Below, piece by piece: positions 8,093 through 16,288 of a stretch of 44,488 nucleotides of DNA; within the stretch, counting starts at the first letter, position 1, and every line of letters begins with the position of its first letter. The stretch covers positions 362,029 to 406,516 of the forward strand of contig NZ_ML123045.1 in assembly GCF_003846175.1 (NCBI RefSeq), in the 5' to 3' direction. Source of the stretch: Streptomyces sp. ADI95-17 (GTDB lineage: Bacteria > Actinomycetota > Actinomycetes > Streptomycetales > Streptomycetaceae). The notes under the pieces were generated by a model, which searched no databases, was not told the origin of the DNA, and saw only the letters and a program-made list of their open reading frames with translations. Position numbers and translations under genes: made by a program.

Positions 8093-10138
8093 GTGATTTC
8101 GAAAGCCATGCGTTTGGCTCGGGTGGGCAGCGGCTCGGAGCTGGCCGCCGCGCTCCTGGTGGCTCTGGGGTTCCCGTGCATAATGCTCGCGGCAATAATC
8201 CCCAATCTCTGGTTCTTCGCCGCGGCCACCGCGGTCACCTATCTCGCGGACCGGTATCTGCACCACTGCGGCAGCTATCTGATCAACCGGCTCGCCGCCG
8301 TCCGGGCCGGGCTCTCGATCCGCTTCCTGGTCCGTCAACTGCTGCTCATCCTGCTGCTCTCCCGCATGGGATACGGCGAGGAGACGCTCTTCTACGTGAC
8401 GGTCGCCTGCCTCCTGGCGTTCTACGGGCTCCAGGCACCGCAGAGCGCGATGGTCACCCTGATCCGGCTCCGCCGCAAGCTTCCGGTGGTCACCCGCAAC
8501 ATCGACCTGTCGTCGGTGCGGATAGCGGATGCCCCGCCGCAGAGCCTGATGAACCGGCCCGCGGAGAAGATGCTGCACCTGGACGTCTTCGCGATCGTGG
8601 GCGTGCTGGTCGCCGTCGAGACCGGCAAGGAGGCCATCGCGTACGCCGGCCTCGGCCTGACGCTCGTTCTCGCGGTCTGCTACCTGGTGGCGCTGCTGCC
8701 GTACGTCCGGCCGAGCCGGCTCGTACCGCCGGAGACCAAGGTCCTCAACGCGGTGGGCGACTGGCTCGCCGAGTACCGGCCGACCGTGATGCTGTACTTC
8801 TCCGGCTCCAAGGACTCCGCCTACCAGGTCAACATGTGGCTGGAGACCATGGCCCAGCTCGGCGGCCGGCCGATGATCCTGCTGCGTGAGCGCAACATCG
8901 TGCCGCAGCTCGCCACGACCTCGGTGCCGGTGCTCTGTGTGCCCGGTGGCGTGCACCTGATGAACCTGGACCTCTCGTCGGTGCGGGTCGCGCTCTACGC
9001 GGCCAACGTCGGCAAGAACATCCACCTGCTCCGGGTGCCGACGATGAAGCATGTCTTCATCGGTCACGGCGACAGCGACAAGATCGCCAGCGTCAACCCG
9101 TACAGCAAGGTCTACGACGAGGTGTGGACCGCGGGCCGGGCCGGCCGCGACCGCTACGCGCTGGCCGATGTCGGGGTGCGCGACGAGGACATCGTGGAGG
9201 TGGGCCGCCCGCAGCTGGCCGCCATCCGGTCCTGGTCCGGTACGCCGGGGAACCCGATCCCGACCGTGCTGTACGCCCCCACCTGGGAGGGCTGGGACGA
9301 CAACCCGGGCAACACCTCGCTGCTGCTGGCCGGCGAGAACATCGTCAGGCGGCTGCTGGAGGCCGAGGAGCCGGTCCGGCTGCTGTACAAGCCGCACCCC
9401 TTCACCGGTACCCGCAGCGCCAAGGCCAAGGCCGTGCACCTGCGCATCACCGCGATGATCGAGCAGGCCGCGGCCCAGCGCGCCACCGACCCCCGCTGGG
9501 CGCAGGAGTCGGCCGCGCTGCAGGGCGAGCAGGCCGAGGCGCGGGCCGAGATGGTCCGTATCGAGGCGCGGCTGGCCGAGCTGGCCGGCGGCGGCCGCAC
9601 CGCCCGGGACGAGGCGGAGCTGTCCCGCGACTCGCTGGCCGACCCGGCGCGCGAGGCAGAGACGGCGAAGCTCAAGGACGAGTGGAACGCGGCGTCCTGG
9701 CGTGCGCAGGGCTGGTGGGAGCACCGGGTCATCACCGGTGCCCAGATGCGGCTCTACGACTGCTTCAACGAGTCGGACGCCATGGTCTCGGACATCTCCA
9801 GCGTGGTCTCCGACTTCATCGCGAGCGGCAAGCCGTACGCGGTCACGGACTCGGCCGAACTGGGCGAGGAGGAGTTCCGCCGGCAGAACACCGCGGTGCG
9901 CGCCGCGGTGATCCTGTCCAACTCGGCGGCCGAGCTGAAGGCGCTGCTCGCCGCGGTGAAGGACCCGGCCGCGGACACCCTGGCGGATGACCGGCGCGAG
10001 CTGAAGCAGTACCTCCTGGGCCCGGACGAGCCCACCTCGATCGTGCAGTTCGACACGGCCGTGACGGCGCTCGCGGCCAAGTCCGACGCGCGGAACACCG
10101 GGGTGGCGAAGAGCCTGGGTGAGCCCGTGGGCGGTTGA
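8093..10138 (+). CDS. Membrane-anchored CDP-polyol phosphotransferase (TagF/TarL-like teichoic acid polymerase)
   Basis: 681 residues. The N-terminal half has several hydrophobic segments (about 17-38, 40-52, 78-90, 96-112, 164-178, 185-203), so the enzyme is embedded in the membrane rather than peripheral. The catalytic C-terminal domain has GHGDSDK (324-330), YAPTWEGW (394-401), YKPHP (432-436) and DAMVSDISS (562-570), matching the conserved His/Asp/Ser motifs of CDP-glycerol/CDP-ribitol transferases. A charged, Ala/Glu-rich stretch (about 455-535), probably coiled coil, is inserted between the YKPHP and DxxxSDxSS motifs. It should transfer polyol phosphate from a CDP donor to a growing chain at the inner membrane face. 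The GTG start has GGGAG 8 bases upstream; ATG at 8108 is an alternative. Glycerol or ribitol cannot be told from motifs; the preceding gene favours ribitol. Confidence 0.85.
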   Translation: MISKAMRLARVGSGSELAAALLVALGFPCIMLAAIIPNLWFFAAATAVTYLADRYLHHCGSYLINRLAAVRAGLSIRFLVRQLLLILLLSRMGYGEETLFYVTVACLLAFYGLQAPQSAMVTLIRLRRKLPVVTRNIDLSSVRIADAPPQSLMNRPAEKMLHLDVFAIVGVLVAVETGKEAIAYAGLGLTLVLAVCYLVALLPYVRPSRLVPPETKVLNAVGDWLAEYRPTVMLYFSGSKDSAYQVNMWLETMAQLGGRPMILLRERNIVPQLATTSVPVLCVPGGVHLMNLDLSSVRVALYAANVGKNIHLLRVPTMKHVFIGHGDSDKIASVNPYSKVYDEVWTAGRAGRDRYALADVGVRDEDIVEVGRPQLAAIRSWSGTPGNPIPTVLYAPTWEGWDDNPGNTSLLLAGENIVRRLLEAEEPVRLLYKPHPFTGTRSAKAKAVHLRITAMIEQAAAQRATDPRWAQESAALQGEQAEARAEMVRIEARLAELAGGGRTARDEAELSRDSLADPAREAETAKLKDEWNAASWRAQGWWEHRVITGAQMRLYDCFNESDAMVSDISSVVSDFIASGKPYAVTDSAELGEEEFRRQNTAVRAAVILSNSAAELKALLAAVKDPAADTLADDRRELKQYLLGPDEPTSIVQFDTAVTALAAKSDARNTGVAKSLGEPVGG

Positions 10139-10168
10139 GAAGTCAGCCGTTTGCTTTACCTGATTGAG

Positions 10169-10210
10169 CAAGGCCCGGCATACCCCCGAGAGGGTTGTGC
10201 CGGGCCTTTG
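10169..10210 (+). terminator. Terminator after the polymerase gene
   Basis: AAGGCCCGGCA (10170-10180) pairs with TGCCGGGCCTT (10198-10208) and is followed by TTG. Compact GC stem about 30 bases past the stop codon. Confidence 0.75.
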
Positions 10211-10280
10211 TGATGAGTGTCACCTTTTGACGGTGTGGCGTAAGACAACCAACGGCCCGGGCTGACTGTCTTCTGTTTGT

Positions 10281-11507
10281 GTGAACGAGACGCAAATTCC
10301 TGACGTGACCGTGGTTGTCGGCGCATATGAGGCGATGCCCTACCTCATCCGCTGTCTCGAATCGGTGGAGGCGCAGACCATCGGTGCCGAGCGGATCGAA
10401 ATCGTCGCGGTCGACGACGGTTCCACCGATGGCACGGGCGAGTACCTGGAAGAATTCGCGGCGAGATCGCAGGTTCCGACCCGGGTGATCAGGCAGAAGA
10501 ACTCCGGCGGCCCCAGTGGCCCGCGAAATGTGGGCCTCGGTCTGGCCCGCGGCCGCTATGTGTTCTTCCTGGACGCGGACGATTACTTCGGTGACGAGGC
10601 CCTGGAGCGGATGGTGGCCATGGCCGACCGGGCCGGGACCGATGTGGTGCTGGGCAAGGTGGTCGGTGTGAACCGGGGGGCGCCGCAGTCGATGTGGCGG
10701 GCCACCAAGGAGCGGGTCGACGTCTACAACTCAAAGGTCATTTACACCCTGAGTGCCCAGAAGCTCTTCCGGCGTGAACTCCTGGAGCGGCTCTCCCTGA
10801 GGTTCGACGAGAATCTCAGGACCGGTGAGGACGCCCTCTTCACGATGGAGGCATATCTGCGCGGCGCCGGTGTCTCGGTGATCTCCAATTACGTCTGCTA
10901 TTACCTGGTGGGCCGCGACGACGGGAAGCACGTCACCAAGAGCGGCACCTATGAATGGCGCTTCGACTCGATGCGCGCCATGATGGCGCTCATTCACCGG
11001 ATCGAGCCCGCGGGCCCGAAAAGGGATTTCCTCATGGTCCGGCCCTTCACGGTGGGGATGCTCCAGCAGTTCGGCCCCGTGGTGCTGAAGGATTCGGAGG
11101 AAGTCCGCCGGCGCAAAATGGAACTCGCGGCTCCGCTGATGGAAAAGTACTGGGACGATGGTGTGGCCCGGCTGATCAAGGTGTCCGAGCGGCTGCGTCT
11201 CGCCTGTGTGGCGCGGGGCAGGATGGACCTGCTCATCGAGGTGGTGCGGTACCTCCGGGCGAAGACGGTCCCGGATGTGGTCAGTTCACGCAAAGGTGAC
11301 ACGCTCTACCTCGCGTACCCGCACTTCCGAGACAAGTCGGCCGGTCTGGCCGATTCCAACTACGAGGTCACCGTGCCGGACTGGCACGACGGCAAGCGCA
11401 TCGACCAGCCGAAGGTCGCCGCCCGCCGGGCCTCGCTGTCCCGGCGGGTGGCCCGCAGGATGCGCCGTGACATGCGGCGCTGGAAGGAACGGCTGAACGC
11501 GGCGTGA
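10281..11507 (+). CDS. GT2 glycosyltransferase, TarS-like
   Basis: 408-residue GT-A fold enzyme. Motifs are VDDGSTDGT (44-52, nucleotide binding), NSGGPSGPRNVGL (74-86), DADD (98-101, the DxD metal site) and TGEDALFTMEAYL (181-193, probable catalytic Asp). The segment GAPQSMWR...SKVIYTLSAQKLFRR closely resembles the matching part of Staphylococcus TarS/TarP, which glycosylate poly(ribitol phosphate); this comparison is from memory. No signal peptide or membrane span, so cytoplasmic. The C-terminus is Arg-rich (RRVARRMRRDMRRWKER), suggesting contact with the membrane or an anionic polymer. GTG start; no strong Shine-Dalgarno. It probably decorates the polymer made by the upstream genes; the sugar is unknown. 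Confidence 0.82.
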   Translation: MNETQIPDVTVVVGAYEAMPYLIRCLESVEAQTIGAERIEIVAVDDGSTDGTGEYLEEFAARSQVPTRVIRQKNSGGPSGPRNVGLGLARGRYVFFLDADDYFGDEALERMVAMADRAGTDVVLGKVVGVNRGAPQSMWRATKERVDVYNSKVIYTLSAQKLFRRELLERLSLRFDENLRTGEDALFTMEAYLRGAGVSVISNYVCYYLVGRDDGKHVTKSGTYEWRFDSMRAMMALIHRIEPAGPKRDFLMVRPFTVGMLQQFGPVVLKDSEEVRRRKMELAAPLMEKYWDDGVARLIKVSERLRLACVARGRMDLLIEVVRYLRAKTVPDVVSSRKGDTLYLAYPHFRDKSAGLADSNYEVTVPDWHDGKRIDQPKVAARRASLSRRVARRMRRDMRRWKERLNAA

Positions 11508-11583
11508 CGGCCGCTCGTCCGCCGGTCGGATCCCGAGTGCGCCCATCGGACGGATTCGCGGAGTACCACACACGGAAGCTCAG

Positions 11584-11589
11584 TAAAAT
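11584..11589 (+). promoter_or_regulatory. Candidate -10 box of the rfbA operon
   Basis: TAAAAT, an almost ideal -10 hexamer in very GC-rich DNA, 56 bases upstream of the rfbA start. No good -35 lies at 17-18 bases, so the assignment rests on the -10 alone. Confidence 0.45.
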
Positions 11590-11644
11590 CGTTCGGACGT
11601 CGCGCCCGCGGCAGGACCGACAGAACACCATGGGGACTGGACAC

Positions 11645-12715
11645 GTGAAGGCTCTCGTACTATCCGGAGGGGCCGGCACCCGCCTGCGTCCCATCACACA
11701 CACCTCGGCCAAGCAGCTGGTGCCCGTGGCGAACAAGCCCGTGCTCTTCTACGGCCTGGAAGCCATCGCGGAAGCGGGTATCACCGAGGTCGGCATCATC
11801 GTGGGCGACACCGCCCCCGAGATCCGCGAGGCGGTCGGCGACGGCTCCGCGCTCGGCATCGAGGTCACCTACATCCCGCAGGACGAGCCGCTCGGCCTCG
11901 CCCACGCGGTGCTGATCGCCCGCGACTTCCTGGGCGACGACGACTTCGTCATGTACCTCGGCGACAACTTCATCGTCGGCGGGATCACCGGTCTGGTGGA
12001 CGAGTTCCGCGCGGACAAGCCCGATGCGCAGATCCTGCTGACGCAGGTGCCCAACCCGACCTCCTTCGGTGTCGCGGAGCTCGACGCCGACGGCCGGGTG
12101 GCATCGCTGGAGGAGAAGCCGAAGGAGCCCAAGAGCGATCTGGCGCTCGTCGGCGTCTACCTCTTCACCCCGGCCATCCACGAGGCGGTCCGCTCGATCG
12201 AGCCGTCCTGGCGCGGCGAGCTGGAGATCACCCACGCCATCCAGTGGCTGATCGACCAGAAGCGCGACGTGCGCTCCACCACGATCCGCGGCTACTGGAA
12301 GGACACCGGCAACGTCACCGACATGCTGGAGGTCAACCGGACCGTCCTGGAGGCCGTCGAGCCGTTCCAGGAGGGTGCCGACGTCGACGCGGACAGCGAG
12401 ATCATCGGCCGGGTCAGGATCGAGCCGGGTGCCAAGGTCAGCGGCAGCCGCATCGTCGGACCGGTGATCATCGGTGCCCGTTCGGTGATCAGCGGCGCGT
12501 ACGTGGGCCCGTTCACCTCGGTCTCGGAGGACGTCCGCATCGAGGACAGCGAGATCGAGTACTCCATCGTTCTGCGGGGCGCCTCCATCGCCGGTGTCCG
12601 CCGCGTCGAGGCGTCGCTCATCGGCCGTGACGTCGAAGTGACCCCCGCCCCCCGTTCCCCGTCCGCCCACCGACTCGTGCTCGGCGACCACAGCAAGGTG
12701 CAGATCTCTTCATGA
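11645..12715 (+). CDS. rfbA: Glucose-1-phosphate thymidylyltransferase, long form
   Basis: Makes dTDP-glucose from dTTP and glucose 1-phosphate, the first step of dTDP-L-rhamnose synthesis. 356 residues, the actinobacterial long type related to StrD, with an extra C-terminal left-handed beta-helix region (about 240-350). The N-terminus has LVLSGGAGTRLRPIT and SAKQLVPVANKPVLFY; YLGDNFI marks the metal/nucleotide site. GTG 11645 is chosen because the signature begins immediately after it. The last codon overlaps the rfbB start (ATGA), so the two are translationally coupled. Confidence 0.93.
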   Translation: MKALVLSGGAGTRLRPITHTSAKQLVPVANKPVLFYGLEAIAEAGITEVGIIVGDTAPEIREAVGDGSALGIEVTYIPQDEPLGLAHAVLIARDFLGDDDFVMYLGDNFIVGGITGLVDEFRADKPDAQILLTQVPNPTSFGVAELDADGRVASLEEKPKEPKSDLALVGVYLFTPAIHEAVRSIEPSWRGELEITHAIQWLIDQKRDVRSTTIRGYWKDTGNVTDMLEVNRTVLEAVEPFQEGADVDADSEIIGRVRIEPGAKVSGSRIVGPVIIGARSVISGAYVGPFTSVSEDVRIEDSEIEYSIVLRGASIAGVRRVEASLIGRDVEVTPAPRSPSAHRLVLGDHSKVQISS

Positions 12716-13698
12716 CCACCAACATCCTGGTGACCGGCGGCGCCGGCTTCATCGGCTCGCACTACGTCCGTACGGTGCTCGGCCCCGAGGGCCCCGGCGA
12801 CATCGCTGTCACCGTCCTCGACAAGCTCACCTACGCGGGCAACCCGGCCAACCTCGACGAGGTGCGCGACCACCCCGGTTTCCGGTTCGTGCAGGGTGAC
12901 ATCTGCGACCCGGAGCTGGTCGCCAAGCTGATGGCCGAGCACGACCAGGTGGTGCACTTCGCCGCCGAGTCCCACGTGGACCGGTCCATCGACGGCGGCG
13001 CCGAGTTCGTCCGTACCAACGTGGTGGGCACCCACACGCTGATCCACGCCGCGCACCTGGCGGGCATCAAGACCTTCGTGCACATCTCCACCGACGAGGT
13101 CTACGGCTCGATCGACGAGGGCTCCTGGCCCGAGACCCACCCGCTCGCGCCCAACTCGCCGTACTCCGCGGCCAAGGCGTCCAGCGACCTGATCGCGCTC
13201 TCGTACCACCGCACCCACGGCCTCGACGTGCGGGTGACCCGCTGCTCCAACAACTACGGGCACCACCACTTCCCCGAGAAGGTCATCCCGCTCTTCGTCA
13301 CCAACTTGCTGGACGGCAAGACGGTCCCGCTCTACGGCGACGGCGCCAACGTCCGCGACTGGCTGCACATCGACGACCACGTCCAGGGCATCGAGCTGGT
13401 CCGCACCAAGGGCCGGGCCGGCGAGGTCTACAACATCGGCGGCGGCACCGAGCTGTCCAACAAGGAGCTCACCGGCCTGCTGCTGGACGCCTGCGGCGCC
13501 GACTGGGACACCAGCGTCACCTACGTCGAGGACCGCAAGGGCCACGACCGCCGCTACTCGGTCGACTGCACCAAGATCCGCGAGGAGCTCGGCTACGAGC
13601 CCCGCAAGGACTTCCGCACCGGCCTCGCCGAGACCGTGCAGTGGTACCGCGACAACCGCGCCTGGTGGGAGCCGCTGAAGGACCGGGCCGCCCTGTGA
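12712..13698 (+). CDS. rfbB: dTDP-glucose 4,6-dehydratase
   Basis: Second enzyme of the dTDP-L-rhamnose pathway, converting dTDP-glucose to the 4-keto-6-deoxy sugar. 328-residue extended SDR: TGGAGFIGSHYVR near the N-terminus (NAD loop), HFAAESHVDRSI, STDEVYGSI and the catalytic YSAAKASSD. The length is slightly short but complete for the family. It overlaps rfbA by 4 bases at the start and rfbD by 4 bases at the end (GTGA), forming a tight rfbA-rfbB-rfbD operon. Confidence 0.96.
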   Translation: MTTNILVTGGAGFIGSHYVRTVLGPEGPGDIAVTVLDKLTYAGNPANLDEVRDHPGFRFVQGDICDPELVAKLMAEHDQVVHFAAESHVDRSIDGGAEFVRTNVVGTHTLIHAAHLAGIKTFVHISTDEVYGSIDEGSWPETHPLAPNSPYSAAKASSDLIALSYHRTHGLDVRVTRCSNNYGHHHFPEKVIPLFVTNLLDGKTVPLYGDGANVRDWLHIDDHVQGIELVRTKGRAGEVYNIGGGTELSNKELTGLLLDACGADWDTSVTYVEDRKGHDRRYSVDCTKIREELGYEPRKDFRTGLAETVQWYRDNRAWWEPLKDRAAL

Positions 13699-14579
13699 GC
13701 GCCGTCTGGCTGGTCACCGGAGCCGCCGGGATGCTGGGCCAGGACGTCCTGGCCCGGCTCGCCGGTGAGGACGTCACCGCGGTCGCCGCGGACCGGGCGG
13801 CACTGGACGTCGCCGACCCGGAGTCGGTACGCGCGGCCTTCGGGAAGCACCGCCCGGCCGTCGTGGTGAACTGCGCCGCCTGGACCGCGGTCGACGACGC
13901 GGAGTCCCAGGAGGACGCCGCGCTGCGGGTCAACGGCACCGGCCCCGCTGTTCTCGCCGAGGCCTGCCGGGAGCACGGCGCCGTGCTCCTCCAGGTCTCC
14001 ACCGACTACGTCTTCGCCGGTGACGGCGTCAAGCCGTACGCCGAGGACGACCCGACCGGGCCGCGCAGCGCCTACGGACGCACCAAGCTGGCCGGCGAGC
14101 AGGCCGTGCTGAGCACTCTGCCGGAGACCGGTTACGTGGTCCGCACGGCCTGGCTGTACGGCGCGGGCGGCGGCAACTTCGTCCGTACGATGATCAAGCT
14201 GGAGGGCGTCAAGGACACCCTCGACGTGGTGGACGACCAGCGTGGTCAGCCCACCTGGACCGTCGATCTGGCCGACCGGCTGGTCCGGCTCGGGCAGGCC
14301 GCCCTCGCGGGCACCGCTCCGGCGGGCGTCTACCACGGCACCAGCGGCGGCGAGACGACCTGGTTCGGCTTCACCCGGGAGATCTTCCGGCTGCTCGGCA
14401 CCGACCCCGAGCGGGTCCGTCCCACGACCAGCGAGGCCTTCGTGCGGCCGGCCCCCCGGCCCGCGTTCAGCGTGCTGGGCCACGACCGCTGGGCCGCGGC
14501 CGGGATCGAACCGGTCCGGGACTGGCGGGCGCGGCTGGAGGAAGCGTTTCCCGCGCTTCTCGCAGCAGAGCGGCCATGA
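13695..14579 (+). CDS. rfbD: dTDP-4-dehydrorhamnose reductase
   Basis: Last step of dTDP-L-rhamnose synthesis, reducing the 4-keto group with NAD(P)H. 294 residues: TGAAGMLGQDV near the N-terminus, NCAAWTAVDDAE, STDYVFAGD and the catalytic YGRTKLAGE. GTG 13695 is chosen because it overlaps the rfbB stop as GTGA and the Rossmann motif follows at once; earlier in-frame codons would lie inside rfbB. The 3,5-epimerase needed before this step (rfbC) is not in this operon but about 1 kb downstream on the other strand. Confidence 0.95.
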   Translation: MSAVWLVTGAAGMLGQDVLARLAGEDVTAVAADRAALDVADPESVRAAFGKHRPAVVVNCAAWTAVDDAESQEDAALRVNGTGPAVLAEACREHGAVLLQVSTDYVFAGDGVKPYAEDDPTGPRSAYGRTKLAGEQAVLSTLPETGYVVRTAWLYGAGGGNFVRTMIKLEGVKDTLDVVDDQRGQPTWTVDLADRLVRLGQAALAGTAPAGVYHGTSGGETTWFGFTREIFRLLGTDPERVRPTTSEAFVRPAPRPAFSVLGHDRWAAAGIEPVRDWRARLEEAFPALLAAERP

Positions 14580-14736
14580 TCATTTGATTGATCGCACAAG
14601 CGGTCAAATCTCGTCGAATTTCAAAGATGTTTACGCCGAAGGTTTACATAGGGGAGAACGCTTACATCACGGTGCGGTCATGAGGTAACTTCGCCGGGAA
14701 CCAGACCAGTTGGTTTCCTGCGAAGGGCTGCTCCAC
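14580..14736 (+). promoter_or_regulatory. AT-rich intergenic region upstream of the methyltransferase
   Basis: 157 bases, clearly AT-richer than its surroundings between 14576 and 14670, with runs such as ATCATTTGATTGATC and TTTCAAAGATGTTTACG. A weak candidate promoter is CTTACA (14661-14666) with TAACTT (14686-14691), spacing 19. ATTTGA at 14582 is mirrored by TCAAAT near 14604. Probably the promoter and control region of the next gene; the exact promoter is not settled. Confidence 0.4.
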
Positions 14737-15531
14737 GTGAACCGCCACGACTTCCTGCGTCATCTGCACCGCGTATACCGCCCCCGGAACTATCTGGAGA
14801 TCGGGGTCAACGACGGCAGAAGCCTGGCCCTCTCACGGGTACCTTCGGTCGCCGTCGACCCCGCCTTCCGGGTCGTGACGGACATCAGCTGTGACGTCCA
14901 CCTGGTCAGGGCGACGAGTGACGACTTCTTCGCCCGCAAGGATCCGCTGCTGCACCTGCGCAACGGCCGGAACCCGTTCCGGGCGCTGGCCCGCCGCGAT
15001 CCGCTCAACGTCCTGGGCGGGGACCCGAAGCTGGAGCTGTCCTTCATCGACGGCATGCACCTCTTCGAGTACGCCCTGCGCGACTTCATGAACGTCGAGA
15101 AGCACTCCCGCTGGTCGAGCGTGATCGTTCTCGACGACATGCTGCCGCGCGACGTCGACGAGGCGGCCCGCGACCGGCACACCAAGTACTGGACCGGTGA
15201 CGTGTACAAGGTGGTGCAGGTGCTCCGCCGCTACCGCCCCGACCTGGTGGTCGTCGAGGTGGACACCGAACCGACCGGAGTGGTCGCCGTGTTCGGCGCC
15301 GACCCGGAGAACAACGTCCTGAAGAACGAGTACGACAAGATCATCGAGGAGTTCGTCGTACCCGACCCGCAGGACGTGCCCGAAGAGGTACTCGTCCGCA
15401 AGAACGCGGTCCGGCCCGAGACGCTGCTGCGCGCCGACTTCTGGCCGGCCCTGGCCCGCGCCCGCAACCTGCACCGCTCCCGCTCGGCCTTCGCGCCGCT
15501 GCGCTCGCGCATCAAGGCAGTGACGGGCTGA
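14737..15531 (+). CDS. Class I SAM-dependent methyltransferase-like protein
   Basis: 264 residues. The N-terminal YLEIGVNDGRSL matches the glycine-rich SAM-binding motif I of class I methyltransferases; ELSFIDGMHLFEYALRDFMNV and VIVLDDMLPRD match the Asp/His region of the Methyltransf_24-type families often found with polysaccharide genes. The substrate is unknown; the setting in a wall-polymer locus suggests a sugar or polymer O-methyltransferase (inference). GTG 14737 is preferred because CGAAGGG lies 9 bases upstream; a TTG at 14710 is the alternative. It is separated from rfbD by an AT-rich gap, so it is probably transcribed separately, and ends at a shared terminator facing rfbC. Confidence 0.7.
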   Translation: MNRHDFLRHLHRVYRPRNYLEIGVNDGRSLALSRVPSVAVDPAFRVVTDISCDVHLVRATSDDFFARKDPLLHLRNGRNPFRALARRDPLNVLGGDPKLELSFIDGMHLFEYALRDFMNVEKHSRWSSVIVLDDMLPRDVDEAARDRHTKYWTGDVYKVVQVLRRYRPDLVVVEVDTEPTGVVAVFGADPENNVLKNEYDKIIEEFVVPDPQDVPEEVLVRKNAVRPETLLRADFWPALARARNLHRSRSAFAPLRSRIKAVTG

Positions 15532-15547
15532 CCCCACCCGGACGACG

Positions 15548-15585
15548 CGAAGCCCCCGTGATCCGTACGGACCACGGGGGCTTCG
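15548..15585. terminator. Bidirectional terminator between methyltransferase and rfbC
   Basis: 13-bp perfect stem CGAAGCCCCCGTG (15548-15560) with CACGGGGGCTTCG (15573-15585); the loop contains a further TCCG/CGGA pairing. It lies between two convergent genes. Confidence 0.8.
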
Positions 15586-15604
15586 GCGTATCGGCGCGGG
15601 CGGC

Positions 15605-16204
15605 TCAGCCGCGGGCGCGCAGCTGCGCGTAGTACGCCTGGCACGCCTCGTACGAGGGCAGCAGGCCCTGCTCCTCGGCCTCGGCCAGCGAGGGCGCCGC
15701 GGCGTCCTTGTCGGACAGCAGCGGGGGGATGCCCTCGGGCCACTCGATGCCCAGCTCCGGGTCGAGCGGGTTGATGCCGTGCTCGCGGCCGGGCGCGTAG
15801 CCCTCGGAGCACAGGTAGCTGACCGAGGCGTCGTCCGTCAGCGCCATGAAGGCGTGGCCGAGACCCTCGGCGAGGTAGACGGCGTGGTGGTCGACGTCGT
15901 CGAGCCGGACGGCCTCCCACCGCTTGTACGTGGGGGAGCCGACCCGGATGTCCACGATGACGTCGAGCACCGCGCCGCGCACGCACTTGACGTACTTCGC
16001 CTGGCTCGGCGGCACGTCGGCGAAGTGCACCCCGCGCAGCGTCCCCCGGCTGGAGACGGAGAAGTTGGCCTGCGCCAGACGCAGCGTGTGGCCCACGGCC
16101 TCGCTCAGCTCCGAGGCCTTGAACCACTCGTGGAAGCTGCCGCGGCTGTCCGGGAAGACCTTGGGCTCATGCACCCAGGCCCCTTCGATGGAGAGCTGCC
16201 GCAT
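15605..16204 (-). CDS. rfbC: dTDP-4-dehydrorhamnose 3,5-epimerase
   Basis: Third enzyme of the dTDP-L-rhamnose pathway. 199-residue cupin: VFPDSRGSFHEWF near the N-terminus, SRGTLRGVHF with the catalytic His region, KYVKCVRGAVLDVIVDIR and EGLGHAFMAL. ATG start with AAGGA about 8 bases upstream. It lies 84 bases downstream of the large GT2 gene on the same strand, so the two likely form an operon divergent from proB. It is split from rfbA-rfbB-rfbD, which lie on the opposite strand. Confidence 0.95.
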   Translation of the reverse strand: MRQLSIEGAWVHEPKVFPDSRGSFHEWFKASELSEAVGHTLRLAQANFSVSSRGTLRGVHFADVPPSQAKYVKCVRGAVLDVIVDIRVGSPTYKRWEAVRLDDVDHHAVYLAEGLGHAFMALTDDASVSYLCSEGYAPGREHGINPLDPELGIEWPEGIPPLLSDKDAAAPSLAEAEEQGLLPSYEACQAYYAQLRARG

Positions 16205-16288
16205 GCGATCACGTCCTTGTTCTGTTGCTCGTGGCCGATGCGTTCGGCCGGTGTTCTGGTGGGAAACGTACGGGGGTACGGGCGCGGG

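Noticed and set aside
7859..10171. Leftward 770-codon frame across the polymerase gene
   Set aside because: Antisense shadow; the + strand frame has the catalytic motifs of a known family.
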